Made by a program: the position numbers and the translations under genes. From Bog-473 sp963726135 (lineage in GTDB: Bacteria > Actinomycetota > Acidimicrobiia > Acidimicrobiales > RAAP-2): a stretch of DNA of 64,000 nucleotides. The DNA lies in NCBI GenBank assembly GCA_963726135.1, contig CAVSBE010000003.1, forward strand, positions 124,001 to 188,000, read 5' to 3'. Shown one piece after another: positions 54,667 through 64,000 of the stretch; position 1 is the first letter of the stretch; the number at the start of each line of letters is the position of its first letter. Under the pieces are notes generated by a model, which saw nothing but the letters and a program-made list of their open reading frames with translations, ran no database searches and was not told where the DNA came from.

Positions 54667-56823
54667 ATGTCGATCGCCATCACCGAAGACCACCGCGCCC
54701 TCGGGCAGACCGCCTCGGACTTCCTGGCCAAGCGCGATACCCGAGGGGCCGCCCGGGCCCTGCTCGACGCCGAGACCGAAACCCTCCCCCCGTTCTGGGG
54801 CGACCTGGCGCACCTCGGGTGGCTGGGCCTGCACCTGCCCGAGGCGCGGGGCGGCTCGGGCTTCGGCCTCCCGGAGCTCGTCGTCGTCGTCGAGGAGCTC
54901 GGCCGCGCCATCGCGCCCGGGCCCTTCGTGCCCACCGTGATCGCGAGCGCGGTCATCAACGAGGTCGGGGCCGAGGAGATGGCGGGGCGGCTGTTGCCCG
55001 GGTTGGCCGACGGGTCGGTGCTCGGCGGCGTGGCCCTGACGTCCGACATCACGGTGCGTGGCGGCCGGGCCTCCGGGACGGCGCCGGCCGTGCTGGGTGG
55101 TGGCCTCGCGCACGTGCTCGTGCTGCCGGCGGGTGGCGACGCCATCGTGGTCGACGTGGCCGCGGGCGGCGTCGCGGTCGATGTGCCCGTCAACCTCGAC
55201 CCGACGCGGCGCTCGGCCCGGATCACGCTCGACGGTGCGCCTGTCGAGGTGATCCCCGGCGGGCGGCGCATCCTGGTCGACCTGGGGCGCCTCCTCGTGG
55301 CGGCGGAGTGCACCGGGGTCGCCATCGAGTGCACCGAAATGGCCGCCTCGTACGCCAAGGTGCGCGTGCAGTTCGGCCGGCCCATCGCCATGTTCCAGGC
55401 CGTCAAGCACCATTGCGCCAACATGCTCGTCGCGTCCGAGCTCGCCACCGCGGCGGTGTGGGACGCCGCCCGGGCGGCCGAGGAGGGTGGCGACCAGCTC
55501 TCCTACGCCGCCGCCATGGCAGCCGCACTCGCGTTGGGCGCCGGTGACGAGTGCGCGCAGCTCAACATCCAGGTGCACGGCGGCATCGGTTTCACCTGGG
55601 AGCACGACGCGCACCTCTATCTCCGCCGGGCCACCGCGCTCGAGGCGGTGGTCGACGCCGAGGCAGCCGCGCTCGACGTCACCGACCTCGTCCGCCGCGG
55701 CGTGCGCCGCACGCGGACCATCGACCTGCCGCCAGAGGCCGAGCCGATGCGCGACGAGGTGCGCGCCTTTGCCGAGGGGGTGCAGGGCCTCGATGCGGCG
55801 GGACGGCGTGACGCCCTGATCGAGACCGGCTATGTCATGCCGCACTGGCCGAAGCCGTGGGGGCGCGACGCCGGTGCCGTCGAGCAGCTGGTGGTCGAGC
55901 AGGAGTTCAAGGCGGCCGGGATCACACGCCCCCAGTACATGATCACGGGCTGGGTGATCCTCACCCTCATTCAGCATGCGACCGAGGACCAGGTGGCCCG
56001 TTGGGTCATGCCCGCGCTGCGCCAGGAGGTCATCTGGTGCCAGCTCTTCAGCGAGCCCGACGCCGGCAGCGACGCCGCCGGGGTCAAGACCAGGGCGACC
56101 CGTGTCGACGGCGGCTGGCTGGTCAACGGCCAGAAGGTGTGGACCAGTGGCGCGCACTACGCCAGCTTCGGCCTCGCCACCATCCGCACCGACCCCGACG
56201 TCCCCAAGCACGACGGCATCACGACCATGGTCATCGACATGCACGCCGAGGGTGTGGAGGTGCGTCCGCTCAAAATGGTGACGGGCCAGTCGGAGTTCAA
56301 CGAGGTCTTCTTCAACGACGTCTTCGTGCCGGACGACGACGTGGTGGGGCCGGTCAACGGCGGCTGGACCGTGGCCCGGGCGACACTGGGCAACGAGAGC
56401 GTGTCCATCGGGGGCGGCCAGGGCGGCACGTCCATGCCGGTCGACATGGTGATCCCGCCGTTCGACGCCAGCCCCGGCCGCTTGGCGGGCGGGGCGGGTC
56501 GGGTCGGCCGTCACATCGCGCGCAGCGAGGCGATGGCGGTGCTCAACATGCGCAGCGCCCACCGGGCCGTCGAGGGCCGCGGGCCGGGGCCCGAGGGCAA
56601 CGTCACCAAGCTGGTGCTCTCGGAGATCGGGCACGAGGCGGCGGCCATCATGGCCGCGCTCGGCGGGCCCGACACCGCCTACGCGGACGGTACCGGCGCG
56701 ATCACCGCGCTGATGGTGCTCATGCACCGGGGCATGTCCATCGCCGGCGGGACGTCGGAGATCAAGCGCAACCAGATCGGTGAGCGCATCCTCGGCCTGC
56801 CGCGGGATCCGCTCATCAACTGA
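54667..56823 (+). CDS. Fused double acyl-CoA dehydrogenase
   Basis: A 718-residue protein with two ACAD modules. N-terminal (1-350): LAHLGWLGLHLPEARGGSGF, KVRVQFGRPIAMFQAVKH, IQVHGGIGFTWEHDAHLYLRR. C-terminal (360-718): WCQLFSEPDAGSDAAGVKTRA (FAD/substrate-binding loop), WLVNGQKVWTSGAHYA, MSIAGGTSEIKRNQIGERILG. The same fused layout is seen in some mycobacterial FadE enzymes. FAD-dependent alpha,beta-dehydrogenation of an acyl-CoA, perhaps a bulky or steroid side chain. Confidence 0.88.
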   Translation: MSIAITEDHRALGQTASDFLAKRDTRGAARALLDAETETLPPFWGDLAHLGWLGLHLPEARGGSGFGLPELVVVVEELGRAIAPGPFVPTVIASAVINEVGAEEMAGRLLPGLADGSVLGGVALTSDITVRGGRASGTAPAVLGGGLAHVLVLPAGGDAIVVDVAAGGVAVDVPVNLDPTRRSARITLDGAPVEVIPGGRRILVDLGRLLVAAECTGVAIECTEMAASYAKVRVQFGRPIAMFQAVKHHCANMLVASELATAAVWDAARAAEEGGDQLSYAAAMAAALALGAGDECAQLNIQVHGGIGFTWEHDAHLYLRRATALEAVVDAEAAALDVTDLVRRGVRRTRTIDLPPEAEPMRDEVRAFAEGVQGLDAAGRRDALIETGYVMPHWPKPWGRDAGAVEQLVVEQEFKAAGITRPQYMITGWVILTLIQHATEDQVARWVMPALRQEVIWCQLFSEPDAGSDAAGVKTRATRVDGGWLVNGQKVWTSGAHYASFGLATIRTDPDVPKHDGITTMVIDMHAEGVEVRPLKMVTGQSEFNEVFFNDVFVPDDDVVGPVNGGWTVARATLGNESVSIGGGQGGTSMPVDMVIPPFDASPGRLAGGAGRVGRHIARSEAMAVLNMRSAHRAVEGRGPGPEGNVTKLVLSEIGHEAAAIMAALGGPDTAYADGTGAITALMVLMHRGMSIAGGTSEIKRNQIGERILGLPRDPLIN

Positions 56824-56864
56824 CGTGCCGCGCCGGGCGGCACCGCCCCCGGCGTCAGCCCCTG

Positions 56865-57338
56865 TTACGTCCTCCCCGGCGCGGCGTAGGTCGTGTCGGG
56901 TGAGCGCCAGTCCACCGAGACGAAGCGGTGGGCGATCAGCCACCGCTCGCCCACCGGGACCAGGCGATCGCGATAGCGCCCCATGTGGTCCAGCCCGATC
57001 TCCGTGAAGACGGTGAAGTAGCTGGCGACCGTTGCCTCCGTCGGCAACACGGCCTCGAACCTGACGTTGGTCACGTTGTGGCGGACGACCCGCCGCGGAC
57101 CTCCGCTGCCCACCGCGCCGGCGGATTGTCGTACCCGCGCCGCCTCGCCCGTGCCGCCGAACCTCTCCATGATGGCGGCGCGGCCCTGCAGCGGCGCAGA
57201 GCCGCGGATCTCGAGGATGCCGTCCTCGCAGAAGGCGGCGGCGAACTCCTCGAGCAGATACCGATCGCCGGCGTGGGTGTACTGGGCCAGCGTGTCCCGG
57301 CAGGCCTCGCGGGCGGTGAGCTCCCAGAGCTCCATCAT
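56865..57338 (-). CDS. SnoaL/NTF2-like protein
   Basis: A 157-residue cone-fold protein: LAQYTHAGDRYLLEEFAAAFCEDGILEIRG, then GRAAIMERFGG, RRVVRHNVTNVRFE and GRYRDRLVPVGERWLIAHRFVSVDW. It may be an isomerase or hydratase, or only bind a ligand; the family is functionally diverse. The C-terminal strand with W-R-S is typical. Confidence 0.82.
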   Translation of the reverse strand: MMELWELTAREACRDTLAQYTHAGDRYLLEEFAAAFCEDGILEIRGSAPLQGRAAIMERFGGTGEAARVRQSAGAVGSGGPRRVVRHNVTNVRFEAVLPTEATVASYFTVFTEIGLDHMGRYRDRLVPVGERWLIAHRFVSVDWRSPDTTYAAPGRT

Positions 57339-57444
57339 CCGGCTCCGTGAAACGGGAACGGCGCGCCGGCGCTGCGCGCGGTATGGAGGTCGACGGGCAT
57401 GATCGATCGGAAGCCGCCCATGTCGTCGTGGGAGTCCCGGGCGG

Positions 57445-58239
57445 CTAGCGAATGGTAGGTGGGTCGGGGCGCCGGTTGCGGAAGGTGTCCTGCCCTTCGC
57501 CGAGCGCCTCCGCGCTCATGGAGAGGTTCAGCAAGACGTTGCCGAGCTCGGTGACCTGCCCGGCCGGCATGTCGCGGGTGGCCCATATCGTCCGCAGGGA
57601 GGCCTGCACGGCGGCCGGGGGTTGGGCGGCGATCGTGGCGGCGACACCGCGTGCCACATGGAGGAGCTCGCGGGCCGGCACGACCTGCGTGACCATGCCC
57701 ATCATCTCGGCCCGCCGCGCCGAGATCCGCTCGTGCGTGCCCATCAGCGTCATCCGCATGAGGTCTCCAAAGGGCATGCGCGAGGCCATCAGGGTCGGCT
57801 CGAAGACCGCCGGCATGCCGTACGTTACGTGGGGGTCGAAGAACGTGGCGTTCTCTGACGCGATGATGAAGTCCGACTCCCCGAGAAGGTAGAAGGCGCC
57901 GCCGGCAGCCATCCCGTTCACCGCGGCGATGACCGGCTTCCACAAACCTTGACTGCGCGGCCCGATGTTCTTCCCGGGGTCCTCGTACGTGTACGGGTCG
58001 AAGTAGTACTCGGCCTCCGTCGTGGGCACCTCGCTGCGATCGATCCCCGTGCAGAAGGCCCGCTCGCCGGCCCCCGTCAACACGACCGCCCTCACGGCCT
58101 CGTTGGCACGCAGGGACTGCCACACCTGCCGGAGCTCCTGCTGCATCGTCTCGTTGAAGGCGTTGTGCAACTCCGGACGATTGAGCGTCACCACGGCGAC
58201 ACCCTCCGACTCTTCGTACTCCAGCGTGTCGAGCTGCAT
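57445..58239 (-). CDS. Enoyl-CoA hydratase/isomerase family protein, Glu missing
   Basis: A 264-residue crotonase from the ATG at 58239 (a longer frame extends upstream). VAVVTLNRPELHNAFNETM, the first oxyanion-hole loop ERAFCTGIDRSEV, the second NGMAAGGAFYLLGESDFIIASENA. The position usually occupied by the catalytic Glu (F-x-x-PEv) reads FFDPHVTYG, with His, so the hydratase reaction may not occur as in the canonical enzyme. Confidence 0.85.
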   Translation of the reverse strand: MQLDTLEYEESEGVAVVTLNRPELHNAFNETMQQELRQVWQSLRANEAVRAVVLTGAGERAFCTGIDRSEVPTTEAEYYFDPYTYEDPGKNIGPRSQGLWKPVIAAVNGMAAGGAFYLLGESDFIIASENATFFDPHVTYGMPAVFEPTLMASRMPFGDLMRMTLMGTHERISARRAEMMGMVTQVVPARELLHVARGVAATIAAQPPAAVQASLRTIWATRDMPAGQVTELGNVLLNLSMSAEALGEGQDTFRNRRPDPPTIR

Positions 58240-58445
58240 GCGGTCCTCCGACGCTTCGATCCTGTGGCTCACCGGCCAGGCCGCGCATGACCGTTCGACC
58301 GAGAGACGCACCCTAATCCACGACTCGTTTCGCGCCGTCCCCGGTCGGCAACCATGCGGCCGCCGCCGCGGGCAACGTGCCGCCACCGCCGCGGGCAACG
58401 CGCCCTACCCGTCCGTCCGACCACGGCCTCATAGAGTGCGTCTCC

Positions 58446-60380
58446 ATGGCAGACCCCAGCGGCGAAAGGGCCACCTCCGTCTGGCACCTGCTGGTGGGCC
58501 AGCCGAGGTCGGCACGGGGCACGGGGAAGGAGCGGATCACGCCGGTCGAGGGACTCTCTGCCCTCTCGCTCGATGCCCTCACGTCGGTTGCCTACGGACC
58601 CGAGGCCATCATCCTCGTGCTGGCGGTGGCCGGTGCGGGAGCCCTGCACCTCGTCCTGCCCATCACGATCGCCATCGTCGCTCTCCTGGCGATCCTCGTC
58701 TTCTCCTACCGCCAGGTCATCGACGCCTACCCGATGGGCGGCGGGGCCTACGCCGTGTCGCGCGCCAACCTCGGGGCGCACACCAGCCTCGTCGCCGCCG
58801 CGGCACTGGTCGTCGACTACACGCTCACCGTCGCCGTCTCCATTGCCGCCGGTGTGGCCTCGCTGCAGTCCGCCTTCCCCTCCCTCGACGGGGTCACCAT
58901 CCCGCTCTGCCTCGGGATCCTCGCCTTCATCACCGTGCTCAACCTGCGGGGCCTCGGAGAGACAGCGCGGGCCTTCCTGCTGCCCACCATGGTGTTCATC
59001 GTCGGGCTGCTGGCCATCATCGCGGTCGGCCTCATCCATCCCCTCGGCCTGAACGAACCCCCCGTGGGCACGTCGCAGCTCCCCACGACCGGCCTCAAGG
59101 CGGTGACGTTCCTGCTCGTCCTCAAGGCCTTCTCGGCGGGATGCAGCGCCCTGACCGGCGTCGAGGCCATCGCCAACGGTGTCCCGCTGTTTCGCGAGCC
59201 ACGGACCGTCCGCGCCAAGCGGACCGAGATGCTGCTCGGCCTCATCCTCGGCGCCATGCTGCTCGGACTGGCCGTGCTCGCCAAGCGCTGGCAGATCGGG
59301 CCCCGCAGCGGCCAGACGGTGCTGAGCCAGATCATGGCGATGTCGGTCGGGCGGGGCTGGGCCTACTACATCGTGTCGATCACCATCACGATCGTGCTCG
59401 CCCTGGCGGCCAACACCTCCTTTGGCGGGCTCCCCGTCCTGGCCAGCCTGGTGGCGCGCGACAATTACCTTCCCCACCTCTTCACCATCCGGGGCGACCG
59501 CCAGACCTTCGCGAACGGCATCGTGGTGCTCGCCGTCCTGGCGGCAGCGCTGCTGATCGCCGTGGACGGGAACACGAACACCCTGATCCCCCTGTTCGCC
59601 ATCGGCGTGTTCATCGGGTTCACGCTGTCGCAAACCGGTCTCGTGGTGCACTGGCGAAAGACCCGGCCGCCCGGTTGGCGCCGCCGCGCCGTCATCAACG
59701 CGGTGGGCGCGTGCATCACCGCCATCGCCACCGTCGTCTTCCTGGTCTCGAAGTTCACCGAGGGGGCCTGGGTAGTCGTGATCGCCATCCCGGCCTTCAT
59801 ATTCCTCTTCCTCCGCATCCACGCCTACTACGACCGCGCCGGCAAAGCGCTGGCGATCGACAGGACGCCACCCAAGCCCGAGCCCAAGCACACGATCGTC
59901 ATCGTGCCGGTCAACCGCGTCTCGCTCCTCACCGAGCACGCCTTGTGCGAGGCAGCGTCCCTGGGGCAGGAGGTGATCGCCGTGACGGTCGTCCTCCGCG
60001 GTGGCGACGACGCCGCACGCGACGCCGAGAGGCTGCGGCGCCACTGGCGGAGGTGGGATCCGGGCGTGCCCCTGAAGGTGCTCCACACCGACTACGCGTC
60101 AGTGGTCGAGCCGATCATCGCCTTCATCGACGAGCTCAGGGACGAACACCCCGACGACCAGCTCGTCGTCCTCATTCCCGTCATCCGGCCCGACAAGCTG
60201 CGCTACCGGATCCTGCACAACCAGCTCGACGTCGTGCTCTCGGCTGCTCTCCGCAGCCGTTCCGACGTGATCACCGCCCGGGTCACTCTGCCGATCCACC
60301 TCGAAGCGCTGCACGACGGGCCACCGCAGGGATCGACCAGGCCGCCGCAGCCGCAGCGGCCACCCCCGTCAACCCGATGA
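58446..60380 (+). CDS. KimA-like APC-superfamily potassium transporter
   Basis: A 644-residue protein with about 12 transmembrane helices, from the ATG at 58446. EGLSALSLDALTSVAYGPEAI and YPMGGGAYAVSRANLG mark the KUP/KimA branch. After the last helix (IFLFLRIHAYYDRAG) a cytoplasmic domain of about 180 residues with HTIVIVPVNRVSLLTEHAL and VVLRGGDDAARDAERLRRHW resembles the universal-stress-like KimA tail, which binds c-di-AMP in the Bacillus protein. High-affinity K+ uptake is inferred from homology. No riboswitch is seen in the short leader. Confidence 0.82.
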   Translation: MADPSGERATSVWHLLVGQPRSARGTGKERITPVEGLSALSLDALTSVAYGPEAIILVLAVAGAGALHLVLPITIAIVALLAILVFSYRQVIDAYPMGGGAYAVSRANLGAHTSLVAAAALVVDYTLTVAVSIAAGVASLQSAFPSLDGVTIPLCLGILAFITVLNLRGLGETARAFLLPTMVFIVGLLAIIAVGLIHPLGLNEPPVGTSQLPTTGLKAVTFLLVLKAFSAGCSALTGVEAIANGVPLFREPRTVRAKRTEMLLGLILGAMLLGLAVLAKRWQIGPRSGQTVLSQIMAMSVGRGWAYYIVSITITIVLALAANTSFGGLPVLASLVARDNYLPHLFTIRGDRQTFANGIVVLAVLAAALLIAVDGNTNTLIPLFAIGVFIGFTLSQTGLVVHWRKTRPPGWRRRAVINAVGACITAIATVVFLVSKFTEGAWVVVIAIPAFIFLFLRIHAYYDRAGKALAIDRTPPKPEPKHTIVIVPVNRVSLLTEHALCEAASLGQEVIAVTVVLRGGDDAARDAERLRRHWRRWDPGVPLKVLHTDYASVVEPIIAFIDELRDEHPDDQLVVLIPVIRPDKLRYRILHNQLDVVLSAALRSRSDVITARVTLPIHLEALHDGPPQGSTRPPQPQRPPPSTR

Positions 60381-60473
60381 CCAAGGGCGGGGGACGGGCA
60401 GCCGAGAGGCCGGGCGACGGAGGGCGACGCGCCCTCGACCCGGGTCAGCCGACGGCGAGCTGAGTCAGGCCGC

Positions 60474-61265
60474 TCAACGGCCTTTCCAGACCGGATCGCG
60501 CTTCTCGATGAACGCGGTCGCACCCTCCTTGGCGTCCTCGCTGCCGAAGACCTTCGGCTGCCACTCCGCGGCGAGCGTGCGCGCCTTCTCGAGATCGGTG
60601 GAGGCGGTGCGCACGAGCTCCTTGGTGGCCTGCAAGGCGAGCGGCCCGTTGCGCGCGATGCGCTCGGCCAGATCCACCGCAGCATCGAGCACCTCGGTCG
60701 GTGGCACCACCCGGTTGATCAGCCCGAGCGACAGCGCCCGCCCGGCGTCAATGGAATCGCCTGTCAACGTCAGCTCGAGCGCCACGGCCAGCGGGATGCG
60801 CGTGCTCACGAACACGCCGCCCCCCGCCGCGAACAGGCCGCGCTTGACCTCGGGCACGCCGAACGACGCGGCCTCCGATGCCACCACGACGTCGCACCCG
60901 AGAAGCAGTTCGAAACCCCCCGCGACCGCCGTGGCGTTGGCGGCACCGACGATCGGAACACCGATCTCCCCCTGGGTGAACCGGGCAAAGCCCTTCATGC
61001 CCTCGGGGTCCCCGCCCAGTGCCCCTCCCTCGGCGAACGCCCGCAGGTCCATGCCGGCGCAGAAGGCCTTCTCGCCCGTCCCGGTCAGCACAACGGCCCG
61101 CACATCGGGGTCGTCCTCCGCCTCGAGCATGCCGAGACCGATGGCGGTGAGCAGCTCGGGGTTCAGCGCATTGCGTGCTGCGGGACGGTTGAGCCGCAGC
61201 ACGGCCACCGCCCCGCGGCGCTCTTTCACGAGGACCGGCTCGGGCTTCTCCTCCGTGTCGCTCAT
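60474..61265 (-). CDS. Enoyl-CoA hydratase
   Basis: A 263-residue crotonase from the ATG at 61265. VAVLRLNRPAARNALNPELL, oxyanion-hole loops KAFCAGMDLRAF and NATAVAGGFELLLGCDVVVASE, and FGVPEVKRGLF with the catalytic Glu. The C-terminus is DAKEGATAFIEKRDPVWKGR. Probable beta-oxidation hydratase. Confidence 0.9.
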   Translation of the reverse strand: MSDTEEKPEPVLVKERRGAVAVLRLNRPAARNALNPELLTAIGLGMLEAEDDPDVRAVVLTGTGEKAFCAGMDLRAFAEGGALGGDPEGMKGFARFTQGEIGVPIVGAANATAVAGGFELLLGCDVVVASEAASFGVPEVKRGLFAAGGGVFVSTRIPLAVALELTLTGDSIDAGRALSLGLINRVVPPTEVLDAAVDLAERIARNGPLALQATKELVRTASTDLEKARTLAAEWQPKVFGSEDAKEGATAFIEKRDPVWKGR

Positions 61266-61414
61266 CAGGCCACGACCTTCCTCTCTCACCGGTCCGTACG
61301 TCCTTCACGTCGCAATGTAGGGCATGGCCGCACGTGCCCGCCCGACGTCTGGTCTTCCGCATGTGCCATACCGTCCAGGATTAGGTTGGACCGACGCAGA
61401 CGAACGAGGAGCGC

Positions 61415-62257
61415 ATGGCAGACGTCGCAGAACCCTCGGCCGCATCGGCCGCCGCCGAGGAGCCCGTGATCGTGGTCGAGGTCACCGACGGGCTCGGGAC
61501 CATCACGCTGAACCGCCCGGCCCGGCGCAACGCGCTGAACGGCGAGCTGATCGCCGCCCTCGACGACGCGGTCCGCCGCATGGCCGAGGACCCCGAGGCC
61601 AAGGTGGTCGTCCTCACCGGAGCCGCACCCGGAGGCGGCCACGGGGGCTTCTGCTCGGGGGGTGACATCAAGTCCACCGTCGGCCGCAGCGAAGCCGGCA
61701 GCGAGAAGGCCGTCCCCGCGGACGCGTTGTCCGGTGAACTTTCCCGCCACGATCTGCACGCGGCCATGCTCCTGCACCTCATGCCCAAGCCGACGATCGC
61801 CATGGTCGGCGGGCCGGCCGTCGGCGCCGGGTGCAGCCTCGCCGCCGCCTGCGACCTGCGCTTTGCCTCCGAGGACGCCGTGTTCGCCACCAACTTCTCG
61901 CCCAACGGGGTGTCGGGCGACTACGGGGGTTCGTTCTTCTGGACGCGCATCGGCGGCACGGCGCTGGCCCGCCGCCTCTACTTGTTGAACGAGAAGATCC
62001 CCGCCACCCGCGCCCTCGAGCTGGGCATGGTCCACGCCGTCCTCCCGCCGGACGAACTGCGCGCCCACACCTACGAGATCGCCAACGACCTGGCCCGCAC
62101 GCCCGCCGCGCTGTTGGCGCTCGTCAAGGACAACCTCAACGCCGCCGAGGACGAGGTCGAGCGACGGCGCTGGCTCTTCGCCCACGAGGCCGAGAACTAC
62201 GGGAGATTCAGCACGGCCGCGGCCGAACCACGGGTGCAGACCCGGCACGAGGGCTGA
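61415..62257 (+). CDS. Enoyl-CoA hydratase/isomerase family protein
   Basis: A 280-residue crotonase. GTITLNRPARRNALNGELI, GFCSGGDIKSTVG (first oxyanion hole), GGPAVGAGCSLAAACDLRFASEDA, then FSPNGVSGDYGGSFFWTR where the PE motif would be, so it belongs to a subfamily with the D-x-G-G-S motif. Divergent from the preceding hydratase, 149 bp apart. Confidence 0.88.
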   Translation: MADVAEPSAASAAAEEPVIVVEVTDGLGTITLNRPARRNALNGELIAALDDAVRRMAEDPEAKVVVLTGAAPGGGHGGFCSGGDIKSTVGRSEAGSEKAVPADALSGELSRHDLHAAMLLHLMPKPTIAMVGGPAVGAGCSLAAACDLRFASEDAVFATNFSPNGVSGDYGGSFFWTRIGGTALARRLYLLNEKIPATRALELGMVHAVLPPDELRAHTYEIANDLARTPAALLALVKDNLNAAEDEVERRRWLFAHEAENYGRFSTAAAEPRVQTRHEG

Positions 62258-62308
62258 AGGCCTCGCCCGCGAGACGCACGGGGTGCGAGCTCCGCGCTCC
62301 CGCTCACG

Positions 62309-62470
62309 CTACTTGCCCGTGTGGGTGACGGTGCTGACCTGCGCCGGCGCGACCGCGTTCGAGTGCAGGGCTCCGCTGGCTGCCGCCAGCGGCCCGCTCC
62401 ACACGGCGATCGTGGCCGCGACGGAGCACAAGATGCCGGCGGCGATCGCTCCACCCTTGTAGTCCCGCAT
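62309..62470 (-). CDS. Small secreted or membrane peptide
   Basis: A 53-residue frame (MRDYKGGAIAAGILCSVAAT, then IAVWSGPLAAAS) with a charged start, one hydrophobic helix and a polar tail. No neighbour or family supports a role; it may be an exported peptide. Confidence 0.4.
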   Translation of the reverse strand: MRDYKGGAIAAGILCSVAATIAVWSGPLAAASGALHSNAVAPAQVSTVTHTGK

Positions 62471-62639
62471 GGGCCCACTGTCGCACCGGAACATGTGGAA
62501 CAGGCGAGCGGAGGATAAGAAGATCCGAAGAGACGCGGGTGCGAGCGGGCGTGTCGTCGGTCGTGACGGCCTCGGGGAGACGAAACCCTCCGTCGGCCGC
62601 CTACCATGAAAACATGATTTGCGAAGCGGGTGCCCCGCC

Positions 62640-63632
62640 ATGGCGTCGCTGAGCCCCCCTCCGTCGGATCCCGCCCCCAAGCCCCCCGAGCGCCGCCCGG
62701 GCTCTGTTCGGCGCACCTCGACCATGCTCATGTCCTGGCCCGACGGCCTGGGCACCGACCTCCATCTCAAGGGACGGGCACGCGACCTGCTGACGCCTCG
62801 CGTCGGGAAGGCCGTGGTGGTCAACCGTGCGGACCTCGACGCGGTGACCGGCCGAGCCCGAGACATCCAGCGGATCTCCGCAGATCCCGGCGCCGAGGGC
62901 CTGGTACGTCTCGTCGGGCGTCACGCGGGTGGCGGCCTGCGCACGGCCATCGCCGAGGAGCTGCCGGGCGAGGTGGCCGGAGGCACACCACTGCACCTCC
63001 TCCTCGACGACCTGGCCGGGTCCACGCTCATCTCCGGCTTCGTCTACGTCCGCTGGATGGACAGGATCCCCGAGCTGCGCGAGCGGGTCGCCAAGGCACC
63101 CGTGCGGAGCATGGTCGACATCTGTGCGGGCTTCCGCGCCGGCTCGAGCGCCCTGGCGAGCGACGGCTCCATCGTCCACCAGCAGAACACGGCGCGGCCG
63201 GGCCCTTTGGGCGATCCGGCCGATCCCGTCGGGTGGCACGAGCTGGACGATCCTCCGCAGCCGGCGATGCGACGCGCCCGACGCATCGACGTGTGGGACG
63301 ACGGCGGCGTCCTGCAGTTCGACGCCATGTTCCGCGACAGCTCCTGGGACCCCGACGGCGGGGAGATCGTCGTCCACGAATACCAGATGCTCGGGCAGGC
63401 GGACAGGGCGTCGGGTGTGCTGCGCTCGGTCACCGCCGTTCCGCGCGTGCTCCCCTACGCCGAGTGCCCCGGGGCGGCGCCCAACGCATCGTGGTTGGCG
63501 GGCACCGAATTGCGGTCCATGCGCACCGAGGTGCTGGCGCGGCTGCGGGCCACCGACTGCTGCACGCACCTCAACGACGGGTTGCGCTCGCTGGCCGAGG
63601 TGCCCGTGCTCGCCCGGTCAGTCCCCGGCTAG
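62640..63632 (+). CDS. DUF2889-like protein
   Basis: About 330 residues from the ATG at 62640. RRTSTMLMSWPDGLGTDLHLKGRARDLLT at the start and MVDICAGFRAGSSAL in the middle match the DUF2889 pattern. Proteins of this family are found near catabolic genes but have no known activity. Cys near the end (TDCCTHLND) may bind metal. Confidence 0.75.
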   Translation: MASLSPPPSDPAPKPPERRPGSVRRTSTMLMSWPDGLGTDLHLKGRARDLLTPRVGKAVVVNRADLDAVTGRARDIQRISADPGAEGLVRLVGRHAGGGLRTAIAEELPGEVAGGTPLHLLLDDLAGSTLISGFVYVRWMDRIPELRERVAKAPVRSMVDICAGFRAGSSALASDGSIVHQQNTARPGPLGDPADPVGWHELDDPPQPAMRRARRIDVWDDGGVLQFDAMFRDSSWDPDGGEIVVHEYQMLGQADRASGVLRSVTAVPRVLPYAECPGAAPNASWLAGTELRSMRTEVLARLRATDCCTHLNDGLRSLAEVPVLARSVPG

Positions 63633-63666
63633 CCGGTTCGCCCAGGGCCTCTCAGGAGGGAGTGCT

Positions 63667-64000
63667 GTGGCCGAGACAGCCAAGATCAAGACCGCCGGCA
63701 CCGACCCACCCACGACCCGGGCCGGGCGGCCGCGGCGATACGAGTCCGAGGACGAGCTGCGCCTCCTGCTCGATGCGGCGCTCGTCGTCATGGAGCGCAA
63801 CGGCTACGCCGATGCGGCGGTGGCCGACATCTTGTGCGAGGCCGGCCTCTCGACGCGCTCGTTCTACCGGCACTTCGGGTCCAAGGACCAGCTGGTCTGC
63901 GCGCTGTTCCGCCGGGAAGCCGAGGCGGCGGCGGCGCGGCTCAACGCCAAGGTGGACGGCGCCCGTGACCCCGCGACCGGGCTCCACGCCTGGGTCGACG
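63667..64000 (+). CDS. TetR-family regulator, cut by the window end
   Basis: Starts at the GTG at 63667 (AGGAGG nine bases upstream) and runs off the window. AGRPRRYESEDELRLLLDAALVVMERNGYADAAVADILCEAGLSTRSFYRHFGSKDQL is a complete TetR HTH; only part of the ligand domain is visible. Together with the DUF2889 gene it may control lipid or xenobiotic catabolism. Confidence 0.88.
   Translation, partial: MAETAKIKTAGTDPPTTRAGRPRRYESEDELRLLLDAALVVMERNGYADAAVADILCEAGLSTRSFYRHFGSKDQLVCALFRREAEAAAARLNAKVDGARDPATGLHAWVD

Noticed and set aside
58240..58445. c-di-AMP riboswitch upstream of the KimA-like gene
   Set aside because: The leader is short and very GC-rich and none of the conserved ydaO elements could be identified.

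Overview
The window looks like the chromosome of a high-GC actinobacterium, probably in the Acidimicrobiia or near the mycobacteria. That placement is an inference from gene content: an LLM-class flavin enzyme of the F420 type and a PPOX/F420 protein, a polyphosphate-glucokinase-like ROK kinase, many crotonases, acyl-CoA dehydrogenase and acyl-CoA ligase genes, and a class III cyclase/AAA/TPR regulator. A single tRNA-Arg(ACG) at 26538-26611 divides the window into two unlike halves.

Left half (1-26.5 kb): accessory-looking DNA, with lower GC in several stretches, many unknown proteins and mobile elements. In order it holds two SDRs with a divergent TetR; small lipoprotein and unknown genes; a 718-residue secreted protein (seven-bladed propeller, Ig-like domain, EXORDIUM-like domain); an HNH nuclease pair; an IS21-family element at 10167-12720 flanked by a perfect 101-bp direct repeat and lying inside a split gene; a cluster of three related single-pass membrane proteins with a GntR regulator, bracketed by a 39-bp imperfect direct repeat; HIT, PPOX, methyltransferase, GNAT and DUF2293 genes; a 1093-residue cyclase/ATPase regulator; and a tyrosine integrase next to the 3' end of the tRNA. 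I read this half as a tRNA-Arg-integrated island whose left end lies outside the window or has been lost.

Right half (26.6-64 kb): dense, about 70% GC, core-like metabolism. It has a glucokinase/P450 pair; a TetR-regulated DrrAB-type ABC exporter with an amidase; a nuclease-RAMA-DUF4268 fusion; a PadR-regulated second ABC exporter; a PIG-L/PhyH/PhyH/LLM oxidoreductase run; an acyl-CoA ligase; a Zn-finger/PPOX/phosphoesterase operon; a divergent metal-transport pair (unusual NRAMP and CDF) with a cysteine-rich leader ORF and alternative hairpins; an SDR/hydrolase/thioesterase run; a SRPBCC-SRPBCC-ArsR operon with nested inverted repeats; and a lipid-catabolism block (fused acyl-CoA dehydrogenase, three crotonases), with a KimA-like potassium transporter, a DUF2889 protein and a TetR gene cut by the window edge.

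Many otherwise intact genes carry one single-base frameshift, and in several cases deleting one base restores a clean family alignment. This points to indel errors in the assembly more than to gene decay. I therefore annotate those genes as one locus each and state where the frame changes. No CRISPR array, rRNA or origin was seen.
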